Below are positions 1 to 6,461 of a stretch of 9,084 nucleotides of DNA, one piece after another. A program made the position numbers and the translations under genes. This DNA is from Bacteroidota bacterium (GTDB lineage Bacteria > Bacteroidota > Bacteroidia > Sphingobacteriales > Sphingobacteriaceae): assembly GCA_025355225.1 (NCBI GenBank), contig JANYAB010000217.1:1-9084 (forward strand), written 5' to 3'. The notes beneath the pieces were generated by a model. That model saw only the letters and a program-made list of their open reading frames with translations, was not told the origin of the DNA and did no database searches. Position 1 is the stretch's first letter; the number at the start of each line of letters is the position of its first letter.

Positions 1-608
1 TCCGCAGGTGTTAAACTATACGCAGCCATTTTCTCAGGATTCATCCAGATACGCATACTGAAATCATCCGTAAACCGGTTAATGCTGCCTACGCCAGGTA
101 CGCGAAGAAGGGCATCCTGGATAAAAATATTGGTATAATTATCAAGGAAAGTAATATTATGCGATCCCTTTGGCGCATAGATCGCCACCATCATCAGCAT
201 ACTTGGATTAAGGGCACGAACAGTAAGTCCGAGGCGGCTTACCACAGCTGGCAACAAAGGCGTAGCAATACTCACCCTGTTTTGTACATCAAGGGCCGCA
301 ACATCAATATCAGTACCTATTTTAAAGGTTACGTTCATTGACATTAAGCCGTTGTTGGTGCTGTTGCTTTGCATGTATTCCATGCCGGGTGTGCCATTCA
401 CCTGTTCTTCAATAGGCGTTGCAACGGTTTGTTCTACAGTTTGCGCATCGGCCCCTGTAAACTGGCCGTTAACCTGTACAATAGGCGGAGTAATGTCGGG
501 ATATTGGTCTACGGGTAATAGTAAAATACACACCGTACCGGTAATTACCAGTACAATGGAGATAACTATAGCCGTTACAGGTCTTTTAATAAAGGTATTA
601 GCAATCAT
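1..608 (-). CDS. RND efflux pump, HAE1/AcrB type, N-terminal part (gene runs off the left edge)
   Basis: Inner-membrane, proton-driven pump subunit of a tripartite exporter. Only the first 202 codons are in the window, out of roughly 1,030-1,060 usual for the family. What is seen: start MIANTFIKRPV, the short cytoplasmic N-terminus typical of AcrB homologues; transmembrane helix 1 at about residues 11-31; then the family signature LPVDQYPDITPP (31-42), GADAQTVEQTVATPIEEQVNG (52-72, reading on into PGMEYMQSNS), TFKIGTDIDVAALDVQNRV (94-112) and VPGVGSINRF (170-179). These belong to the PN1 and PN2 porter subdomains. The reading frame is open to the edge with no break. It begins 51 bases after the adaptor gene, so it is the third gene of the operon. 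No clear Shine-Dalgarno precedes the ATG, as is usual in Bacteroidota. The HAE1 (drug) rather than HME (metal) assignment rests on this N-terminal signature. The proton-relay residues of helix 4 are outside the window, so activity cannot be judged. Confidence 0.95.
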   Translation of the reverse strand, partial: MIANTFIKRPVTAIVISIVLVITGTVCILLLPVDQYPDITPPIVQVNGQFTGADAQTVEQTVATPIEEQVNGTPGMEYMQSNSTNNGLMSMNVTFKIGTDIDVAALDVQNRVSIATPLLPAVVSRLGLTVRALNPSMLMMVAIYAPKGSHNITFLDNYTNIFIQDALLRVPGVGSINRFTDDFSMRIWMNPEKMAAYSLTPA

Positions 609-659
609 ACATTATCATCATCTAAAACGCAGAAAGATCTGTGTAAATAATCGTCAACA

Positions 660-1856
660 TTAATTTCGCTTGCCGCCTTGAGACGGGGCTACCTTGTTGG
701 CCGTAGTAATCTGCGAGCCGTTATGCAGGGATTGCACTCCATCAGTAACTACCCGGTCTCCGGCACTAATTCCGCTCTTTATAATCACATTTGGCCCGAT
801 TGTTTGTCCAGGCATAACCTTCTTTTGTTGTGCCACGAGCTTAGGCTTACTTGCCGAATCTGAATGAGCGCCGGGGTTATTGATAACACTGTCTTTTGCC
901 ACAAATACAAAATACTCACCCATCTGCTCTACAACAGCTTTGCTTGGCAGCACCAGTTGCGGTTCTGTATCCTGGTTATGCACCCTTACCACACAGCTCA
1001 TTCCAACCCTTAAATAGTTTTTAGGATTGTCAAATACAAGACGTATCCTGATGGAGCCTGTTTGCGAGTCAACTGCCCTGTCTATCACAGCTATCCGGCC
1101 GGTAAAAGGATAAAGTGTGTTATCAGGCATTAAAATAGTGAACAGAGAATCCGGGGCATGCTGCCTGTTATTTTGCATCCGTTCAAAAAGCGGCAGTTGT
1201 TTTTCATTGATCAGAAAATCTACCGCCATAGGGTCATCTGTTGAAATGGTGTTCAATACGGTCGAACCTGGTGTTACCACGTTGCCCAGCTTTACCTGGC
1301 TAAATCCGATGGACCCGCCGAAAGGAGCATATACAACTGCATAATTTAAACTCGTTTTGGCCGATTTTACTGCTTCCTGGGAAGATCGCACCTGATTTTT
1401 CGCATTTTGCAGGGTAATGATCGCGTGATCATATAGCTGTTTAGCAACGGCATTGTATTTATTTAAATATTCATAACGATCGGCATCCTGCTGAGCTTGC
1501 ACCATGTTGCCTTCCTGAACCCTTAAGTTTGCTATTGCCGCATCATAATTGGCCTGGTAGATACTTTTATCGATCTCATAGAGTTTTTGTCCTTTATTAA
1601 CATGACTGCCTTCCACAAAATATATGGCCGTAACGGCCCCTTGTATCTGCGGCAAAAGCGCAACCTGGCTTAATGCTGCTGTAGTTGAAGGGTATTTGTC
1701 GTAATACAAAACACGCTGCGCCTTTACTTTCATTAAATTAACAGGTATCACCGGGTTGGGAGGTGGTTGTTTTTTTGTACAGGACGCCAGCAGCAGGCAG
1801 CTTACAAAAATCGCGCTTAATATAACTCTGTTCATTGAGGACTGTTTATTATACAT
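660..1856 (-). CDS. RND efflux periplasmic adaptor (membrane fusion protein), lipoprotein
   Basis: Links the inner-membrane RND pump to the TolC channel in the periplasm. With the start at 1856 the protein has 398 residues. It has a lipoprotein signal peptide with lipobox LASC and acylation Cys26, then a proline-rich tether (PPPNPVIP). Split lipoyl halves lie at about 64-96 (EGSHVNKGQKLYEID) and 171-203 (YAPFGGSIGF, LGNVVTPGS), flanking an alpha-helical hairpin (97-170) rich in Q, N and A. A beta-barrel follows at about 208-294 (FTGRIAVIDRAVDSQTGSIR, then LRVGMSCVVRV), and a membrane-proximal domain to about 385 (LVLPSKAVVEQMGEYFVFV). This is the usual AcrA/MexA layout. The ATG at 1856 begins one base after the stop of the TolC gene (TAAAATG), which suggests coupled translation. 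An ATG at 1835 (MNRVILSA) would give a tighter 19-residue lipoprotein signal and is a real alternative. The frame also has an ATG at 1925, but that would overlap the TolC gene. The substrate cannot be read from the sequence. Confidence 0.95.
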   Translation of the reverse strand: MYNKQSSMNRVILSAIFVSCLLLASCTKKQPPPNPVIPVNLMKVKAQRVLYYDKYPSTTAALSQVALLPQIQGAVTAIYFVEGSHVNKGQKLYEIDKSIYQANYDAAIANLRVQEGNMVQAQQDADRYEYLNKYNAVAKQLYDHAIITLQNAKNQVRSSQEAVKSAKTSLNYAVVYAPFGGSIGFSQVKLGNVVTPGSTVLNTISTDDPMAVDFLINEKQLPLFERMQNNRQHAPDSLFTILMPDNTLYPFTGRIAVIDRAVDSQTGSIRIRLVFDNPKNYLRVGMSCVVRVHNQDTEPQLVLPSKAVVEQMGEYFVFVAKDSVINNPGAHSDSASKPKLVAQQKKVMPGQTIGPNVIIKSGISAGDRVVTDGVQSLHNGSQITTANKVAPSQGGKRN

Positions 1857-1857
1857 T

Positions 1858-3300
1858 TTAATAAGAAATATTTCCCATCGCTTTTTGCAAGTCGATTTTG
1901 TTGGATAAAACCTGGAATAAAGCATTTAAATAATTGATCTCTGATGTTATCAAATTCGATTCGGCGGTAATTACATTCAGATAAGGAACAATTCCTTGTT
2001 TATACTGCAAGGTTACCACAAAGTAAACCCTGGTTGCCATGGCCACATTTTTCTGCAACACCTGTAAATTATAATAATTGCCTTTGTAATTGGCTAATGC
2101 CGTTGTATATTCTGAATATATCTGAGATTTCAGATCGGTTTCATTCAAGTTGAGAATTTGTTGCTGCAGCCTGGCTTTTTTCAGGTTGTTGAGCCGCGAA
2201 AATCCGGTAAAAATGGGTATGTTGAACGATAATCCTATTAACTGGCTTGGGTACGAAGCTGAAAAAAGATTGGACAAGTTATTATTTTGAAAGTCGAGAT
2301 TGTAATTATAAAACGCAGATACCGTGGGCAAAAAAGAATAACGATAATAATTTACAAGCTGCAACTGCAGATCTTTATCTGTTCTGATCTGCTGAAACTC
2401 AATGCGTTTTTCATATTGCAGTTGCTGGGCCGTATCAATGTGGATACTTTTCGTCATCTCCAAAGTATCAAAAACCACATTAAACTGCTGTTCGGGAGGA
2501 AAGCCCATTAGTCTTTTTAAAACTGAATATTGCGGAATAACATTCTCTGTTGCTTGTTTTAATTGGGCCCTGGAATTATTTAAAGTGATCCCAGCTTCCT
2601 CATAATCTGTTTCGTCCACAATACCACCTTTATATTGATGATAAGCATCGCGCAGGCTTTTACCCAGGCGTGTGGTATCCTCTTTGAAAACATTGATCTG
2701 TTCGAGCGTAAGCAACAAATTATAGAATGACTTGCTAACCGCAGCCACTACAAATATTTTGGTGCTGTCCGTGGTCTGTTGTGCCTGTTTAACGTGTAAT
2801 GGAGCACTTCTGTAGGCATACAAAAGACTGGGGTTAAAAATGTTTTGTGAAACGGCTAATCCCGGCACGAAGGTGTTGGCAACAGATTGCCTGGTTGATC
2901 CAGTGGTTGTGTTGCCGTTTGCTCCCGGAGTTTGGGTCTGCTGGAGATAATGTATCAGATCGCCTGATGCAGTTACCTGCGGCAATGCTCCGGCTAAATT
3001 TATAGCATTGGTTGTTTTGGCAACATCTACATTAATTAATGCGATGTTTAACGCAGGCTGATGCTGCAGCGCATAATCAATACACTGCTGCAATGTTAAA
3101 TACTGACCCGCATTATTTTGATCCGTATCTTTTACTCTGACAGGCAAAAGTAAGTTCACTTTACTGGTATCCGGTACAACTTCGGGCGCTGCTACTTTAT
3201 TTGCCTTTGAGTTTTGTGCCGAAGTAAATAAGGATAGACCAAGCAAACCGGTAAGCAATAAAGCGCGGACAGTACCTGCACTAAAAAAAGTATTCGCCAT
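1858..3300 (-). CDS. TolC-family outer-membrane efflux channel
   Basis: Outer-membrane trimeric exit duct for the adjacent RND pump. It has 480 residues, normal for the OEP family. A Sec signal peptide covers about residues 1-29, with hydrophobic core ALLLTGLLGLSLF and a probable cut after TSAQ. A short linker follows, then two OEP repeats. The first begins at YLTLQQCIDYALQHQPAL (about 67-84), the classic OEP opening, and contains a helical stretch with LPQVTASGDL. The second contains SFLPTVSAFYNYNLDF, LIGLSFNIPIFTGFSRLN and a long coiled helix ending in the family-like QYKQGIVPYLNVITAESNLI. The gene is first in the operon and its stop sits one base before the adaptor ATG. The ATG at 3300 is chosen because the signal peptide begins right there. 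No Shine-Dalgarno is seen; an A/T-rich stretch precedes the start. A weak inverted repeat lies 122-150 bases upstream and could be an operator. Confidence 0.96.
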   Translation of the reverse strand: MANTFFSAGTVRALLLTGLLGLSLFTSAQNSKANKVAAPEVVPDTSKVNLLLPVRVKDTDQNNAGQYLTLQQCIDYALQHQPALNIALINVDVAKTTNAINLAGALPQVTASGDLIHYLQQTQTPGANGNTTTGSTRQSVANTFVPGLAVSQNIFNPSLLYAYRSAPLHVKQAQQTTDSTKIFVVAAVSKSFYNLLLTLEQINVFKEDTTRLGKSLRDAYHQYKGGIVDETDYEEAGITLNNSRAQLKQATENVIPQYSVLKRLMGFPPEQQFNVVFDTLEMTKSIHIDTAQQLQYEKRIEFQQIRTDKDLQLQLVNYYRYSFLPTVSAFYNYNLDFQNNNLSNLFSASYPSQLIGLSFNIPIFTGFSRLNNLKKARLQQQILNLNETDLKSQIYSEYTTALANYKGNYYNLQVLQKNVAMATRVYFVVTLQYKQGIVPYLNVITAESNLITSEINYLNALFQVLSNKIDLQKAMGNISY

Positions 3301-3595
3301 TGGTAAAAAAGGATGATTGTATTTTTGATAAATATCTCATAAATAAGCATTGCTATCAAAATTTTAGTTAGATTTCATTTGATACCTTCTGATTGTGGTA
3401 TGGTTTTGTAAAATTGCTAAAAACATTGGTTTATTGACGGTAACAATGTTGTTAATCTGCTTTAATGAAGCTAATTCAATGAATTTGTTACCTGAGAGGA
3501 TTGTTATTTTCTATCTGGTTAATCATAGTCCGTTTCTTCAATTAGCACAAACGACTTTGTATTATAAAATCTTAGATGGATCGTATGAAATGCCT
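3301..3595. other. Intergenic region between the sensor kinase and the efflux operon
   Basis: These 295 A/T-rich bases lie downstream of the kinase stop and upstream of the TolC gene, both on the minus strand. They must hold the efflux operon promoter if the operon is transcribed separately. I find no strong hairpin with a T-run after the kinase stop, so readthrough from the kinase cannot be excluded. I find no full match to the Bacteroidota -7 element; the nearest is AAATTTTG on the minus strand (3357-3364), one base off TAnnTTTG and lacking a -33 TTG partner. One inverted repeat at 3422-3450 is listed separately. A short plus-strand open frame across this region has no recognisable content and is judged spurious. 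Confidence 0.6.
3422..3450. promoter_or_regulatory. Inverted repeat, possible operator upstream of the efflux operon
   Basis: AACATTG (3422-3428) and CAATGTT (3444-3450) are perfect 7-base inverted arms separated by 15 bases. The site is 122-150 bases upstream of the TolC ATG. The arm spacing (about two helical turns centre to centre) would suit a dimeric regulator. No regulator gene lies in the window. A 7-base pair of arms in A/T-rich DNA can arise by chance, so this is only a candidate. Confidence 0.2.
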
Positions 3596-6061
3596 CTAAC
3601 CCGAACGCGGCAGGGAAAAGAAAAAAGTGGAACCTTTGCCTGATTCGCTTTCCACCCATACCTTACCGTCATGACGTCTAATAATTTCGGCACTGAGATA
3701 CAGGCCGATACCAAAGCCGGAAATATGCTGGGTATGCTTAGTTTCCACGCGGTAATAGCGGTCAAATATTTTTCCGATGTCTGCTGATTTAATGCCCATT
3801 CCTTCATCGGCGACACTAATAATTGCCGCTTGTTCAACAACATTGCATTTTACTGTTATAAGTTTGCCTCTTGGCGAGTATTTAACCGCATTGCTGATTA
3901 AATTAATAATTACTGAGCCGATCTTATCGTGATCTGCATTGACCATTACAGGGGGGCATGTTTCAAATTTAATGGTATGACTTGATACTGTTAATTCTGT
4001 TTCTTTAATTACTTCCCCAATAAGATCCGCCAGGTTAAACACACTTTTATCGATAAATATTTTTCCTGATTCCAGCCTGGAAACATTCAAAAAACCATTG
4101 ATCATTTTACTCATTTTTTTTACCTGGATATTCGCTTTATCCATTGCCTCGATTAAAAAGGCATCATCACTTTTCTTTAGCCTGGAGTGCGCTAACTGTA
4201 CAATAGCCGTAAGCGACGTAAGCGGTGTTTTCAGTTCGTGGCTAACCATAGCGATAAAATCGTTCTTCCTGGTTTCGTCCCGTTTCCTCTCGGTAATATC
4301 CCTCGCTATTTTCGACAGCCCGATGATATTACCCTGAGGGTCTTTAATGGGCGAAATAGTTAGGGAAACATCCAAAAGCTTGCCCTCCCTGGTCAATCTT
4401 TTCGTTTCAAAATGTTCTACCCGCTCGCCGTTTTTTAAACGCGAAAGTATGCGGGGTTCCTCCTCCACCCTGTCGGGTGGTATAAGTTTGTAGATCGTTT
4501 CACCGATGATCTCGTTGGCGGTATAACCAAACATGCGTTCGGCCCCATTATTCCAGCTGGTGATCACGCTTTCCAATGTTTTGCCGATAATAGCGTCGTC
4601 CGAGGATTCAATGATCGCCGCCAGCTTGGCACTTTTTTCCTCCGCCAGCTTAATATCAGAAATATCAAAAAGGATGATCATACCGGCATCCACCTCATCA
4701 TGATCGTTTTTAAGGGGTACAAAATGCACCAGGTAACTCTCTCCGCCGGGTCCTTTGCGCTCTACCGAAAATTGTTCCCCGGCCATTAATTTTTCAAACA
4801 AATGTTTGGAAGCTTCATACCGTTCAAGTGATATTTCTGAAGGGTGCTTTCCTTCGTAATCCTTCCGGTTGTAGCCCATTTTTTCCATAATGTCACCATC
4901 TACCATTTTATACCTATGGTCTTTATCGATGACAACAATTAAAGAGTTCGGAATATTTGCAGCAATCGACCTGAAAAGTTTTTCGCTGCGCTGAAGGCTG
5001 ACCTGGGTTTGGGTGAGTTCGTCGTTAGTTGTGGCCAACTCTTCATTTACCGCTGCCAGTTCCTCGATGGTTGCCCCCAATTCTTCATTGGCTGAGGTCA
5101 GTTCTTCGTTTACTGCGGTGATTTCCTCATTGATGGCTTGCAATTCGTCCGCGCTTTCCTCAATCTTTTTTCGCGCCGTTACCTTATCCGATACATCAAT
5201 AGCGACGATAATGATAGCATCGGCATTGCCGGTGACGTCTTTGATCGGCTCAAAAACAAAATCAACAAAAACGGTTTCAGGCCTGCCCTTTCGGATGAGC
5301 GTGATCTCATGTTCGTTAGCGTGGTAGGTTTCACCGGTCGCTAATACCTCGTCGATGATCGGCTCGTAATAGGCTGCCACTTCTGCATTGACGACCCAAT
5401 AAGGTACTGTTTTGAAAATCTCCCGCTCCTTACCGATGATCTCCAAAAACAGGTCATTAACTTCCTCTACCATTAATGGGCTGCCTTTTACAATGCACAT
5501 GCCCACAGGGGCTTGTCTCACCATACTACGAATATTCTCCTGCTGGACTTCGAGGTTTTTAATAGCCTTGACTTTTTCGGTGGTTTCCATGCAGATCACT
5601 AGTACTCCGCCAATCCGGCCGTTTTCATCCCGTATAGGGCTATAAGAAAAATCAAAATAACAATCTTCCAGGTAGCCATTCCTGTCAAGCGGCACCATAA
5701 AATTTGGAAAGCCAATAGTCTGCCCTTGCATAACCGATTTAAACATGGGGCCAATTTGATCCCATATCTCCGCATACGTATCTTTAGCACTGCCGCTCAT
5801 CGCCTGGGGGTGTTTCGTTGCGCCGTTGATTGGGCGGAAAGCATCGTTATACAACTGGATATAATTTTCGCCCCAACAGATGAGTACCGGGAATGCGGTC
5901 GTCAGCATCATGCTCACGGTTTGTTTCAGCGCAGCGGGCCAGGAAACCGGGTCACCTAACGGATTATCAGACCAGTTTAATGAACGGAGCAATTGTCCCA
6001 TCTCGCCACCACCTTGCAGAAACGGCAATTCGCGATTATGATGCAGCATGTTTTCGGACAT
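3596..6061 (-). CDS. Cytoplasmic multi-PAS sensor histidine kinase
   Basis: Signal-sensing autokinase of a two-component system, 821 residues. The N-terminal module (about 10-165) has the signature WSDNPLGDPVSWPAAL and CWGENYIQLYNDAFRPI, a PAS-like domain common at the head of such kinases. PAS 2 is at about 176-297 (SMVRQAPVGMCIV to AIDVSDK), then a seven-heptad coiled coil (305-353), PAS 3 at about 360-477 and PAS 4 at about 478-597 (AAIIESSDDAIIG, SWNNGAERMFGYTANEIIG, ending ARDITERKR). HisKA carries FIAMVSHELKTPL with phospho-acceptor His608. HATPase_c has the N box NLISNAVKYSP (Asn724), G1 DEGMGI (752 on), F box IFDRYYR, G2 GFGIGLYL (782 on) and G3 GKGSTFFFSLP. All catalytic motifs look intact. 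There is no transmembrane segment, signal peptide or receiver domain, so it probably senses a cytoplasmic cue and acts on a separate response regulator not in this window. The ligand is unknown. The ATG at 6061 is the first in frame; Met5 is an alternative. It lies upstream of the efflux operon on the same strand. Confidence 0.95.
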   Translation of the reverse strand: MSENMLHHNRELPFLQGGGEMGQLLRSLNWSDNPLGDPVSWPAALKQTVSMMLTTAFPVLICWGENYIQLYNDAFRPINGATKHPQAMSGSAKDTYAEIWDQIGPMFKSVMQGQTIGFPNFMVPLDRNGYLEDCYFDFSYSPIRDENGRIGGVLVICMETTEKVKAIKNLEVQQENIRSMVRQAPVGMCIVKGSPLMVEEVNDLFLEIIGKEREIFKTVPYWVVNAEVAAYYEPIIDEVLATGETYHANEHEITLIRKGRPETVFVDFVFEPIKDVTGNADAIIIVAIDVSDKVTARKKIEESADELQAINEEITAVNEELTSANEELGATIEELAAVNEELATTNDELTQTQVSLQRSEKLFRSIAANIPNSLIVVIDKDHRYKMVDGDIMEKMGYNRKDYEGKHPSEISLERYEASKHLFEKLMAGEQFSVERKGPGGESYLVHFVPLKNDHDEVDAGMIILFDISDIKLAEEKSAKLAAIIESSDDAIIGKTLESVITSWNNGAERMFGYTANEIIGETIYKLIPPDRVEEEPRILSRLKNGERVEHFETKRLTREGKLLDVSLTISPIKDPQGNIIGLSKIARDITERKRDETRKNDFIAMVSHELKTPLTSLTAIVQLAHSRLKKSDDAFLIEAMDKANIQVKKMSKMINGFLNVSRLESGKIFIDKSVFNLADLIGEVIKETELTVSSHTIKFETCPPVMVNADHDKIGSVIINLISNAVKYSPRGKLITVKCNVVEQAAIISVADEGMGIKSADIGKIFDRYYRVETKHTQHISGFGIGLYLSAEIIRRHDGKVWVESESGKGSTFFFSLPRSG
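5003..5149 (-). repeat. Seven tandem 21-base units encoding a heptad coiled coil inside the kinase gene
   Basis: Residues 305-353 of the kinase are seven consecutive 7-residue units with no gap: DELQAIN, EEITAVN, EELTSAN, EELGATI, EELAAVN, EELATTN, DELTQTQ. The consensus is EEL-x-x-x-N. The regular Leu/Ile and Asn/Ile spacing makes a continuous parallel coiled coil between PAS 2 and PAS 3. Similar NEEL-rich helices are known in CheB/CheR-PAS hybrids and other multi-PAS kinases, where they pass signals along the dimer. Codons vary between units, so the repeat is conserved more at protein than at DNA level. Confidence 0.9.
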
Positions 6062-6209
6062 TAAATAAGTGGATATAATGGTTTCTAATTATGTAATGGG
6101 CCAAATTATTAATACATCGGTGATATAACATGCGATAAATGTAATAGTTTGATTTCAATATTAAGTCGATCTTTTATAGACGAAGATTAATTACTTCCGG
6201 TACAAATCG

Positions 6210-6224
6210 GGTTAAGGATTAACC
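6210..6224. promoter_or_regulatory. Palindrome GGTTAA-GGA-TTAACC, possible operator
   Basis: Perfect 6-base inverted arms around a 3-base centre. It lies 149 bases upstream of the kinase ATG and 238 bases upstream of the plus-strand ATG. A further single copy of TTAACC occurs at 6338-6343. No following T-run makes it look like a terminator. It could be a regulator half-site pair or chance in A/T-rich DNA. Confidence 0.25.
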
Positions 6225-6288
6225 ATTTGCTGTGTCGCTGAGTTGTCGTCACAAAACGCGCAGATATTTAATAAGCACATTATTTATG

Positions 6289-6310
6289 GTTTGTTAATCA
6301 TTACACAAAC
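6289..6310. promoter_or_regulatory. 22-base near-perfect palindrome, possible operator
   Basis: The outer arms GTTTGT (6289-6294) and ACAAAC (6305-6310) are perfect complements. Inside them TAAT-C-ATTA (6295-6303) is also palindromic. Only one extra C at 6304 breaks what would otherwise be a continuous 21-base palindrome. The site lies about 80 bases upstream of the candidate -7 element of the plus-strand genes and 228 bases upstream of the kinase ATG. The size and symmetry fit a dimeric repressor site such as those bound by TetR- or MarR-type proteins, but no such gene is in the window. Confidence 0.35.
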
Positions 6311-6390
6311 AAAGGCAGCGTTAGATACACAAATAATTTAACCTTCGCTTGCTTCATTTTAAAGTATAAGAAAAATGCTTTAACTTACGA

Positions 6391-6398
6391 TATATTTG
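6391..6398 (+). promoter_or_regulatory. Candidate Bacteroidota -7 promoter element TATATTTG
   Basis: TATATTTG is an exact match to the Bacteroidota primary sigma -7 consensus TAnnTTTG. It would start transcription near 6404-6406 and give a 5' leader of about 57 bases before the ATG at 6462. No TTTG or TTG is found at the usual 19-23-base distance upstream; the nearest TTG, at 6349-6351, is too far. The call therefore rests on one element plus position. Confidence 0.4.
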
Positions 6399-6461
6399 AA
6401 TCTGGGGACCCTATAACAGCGAGTTAATTATTTTTTAATTATTCTTAAGATATACCACCTT

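Larger units (their letters stand above)
6062..6461. other. Divergent intergenic region between the kinase and the duplicated-domain gene
   Basis: These 400 A/T-rich bases are the shared upstream region of the minus-strand kinase and the plus-strand gene pair. They contain two palindromes (6210-6224 and 6289-6310) and one -7 promoter match (6391-6398), listed separately. Near the right end a 9-base direct repeat TTAATTATT occurs at 6424 and 6435. On the minus strand I found no exact TAnnTTTG for the kinase. I see no RNA gene or convincing small reading frame here. The length is generous for a simple divergent promoter. Confidence 0.6.

Noticed and set aside
352..663. 103-codon plus-strand open frame
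   Set aside because: It is antisense to the start of the RND pump gene, which has unmistakable family motifs.
1857..1925. N-terminal extension of the adaptor protein to an ATG at 1925
   Set aside because: It would overlap the TolC gene by 68 bases and put 23 residues ahead of the start that gives a normal lipoprotein signal peptide.
3357..3364. Possible -7 element AAATTTTG on the minus strand upstream of the TolC gene
   Set aside because: It has one mismatch to TAnnTTTG at a key position and no TTG at -33, so it is not strong enough to list as a promoter.
3395..3643. 82-codon plus-strand open frame with a hydrophobic start, in the gap before the efflux operon
   Set aside because: It overlaps the 3' end of the kinase gene, has no promoter or ribosome-site support, and its sequence is low-information A/T-rich translation. 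A small membrane peptide cannot be strictly excluded.
6424..6443. Direct repeat TTAATTATT twice with a 2-base gap
   Set aside because: It is too short and A/T-rich to distinguish from chance in this base composition; it may simply be part of an A/T-rich leader.
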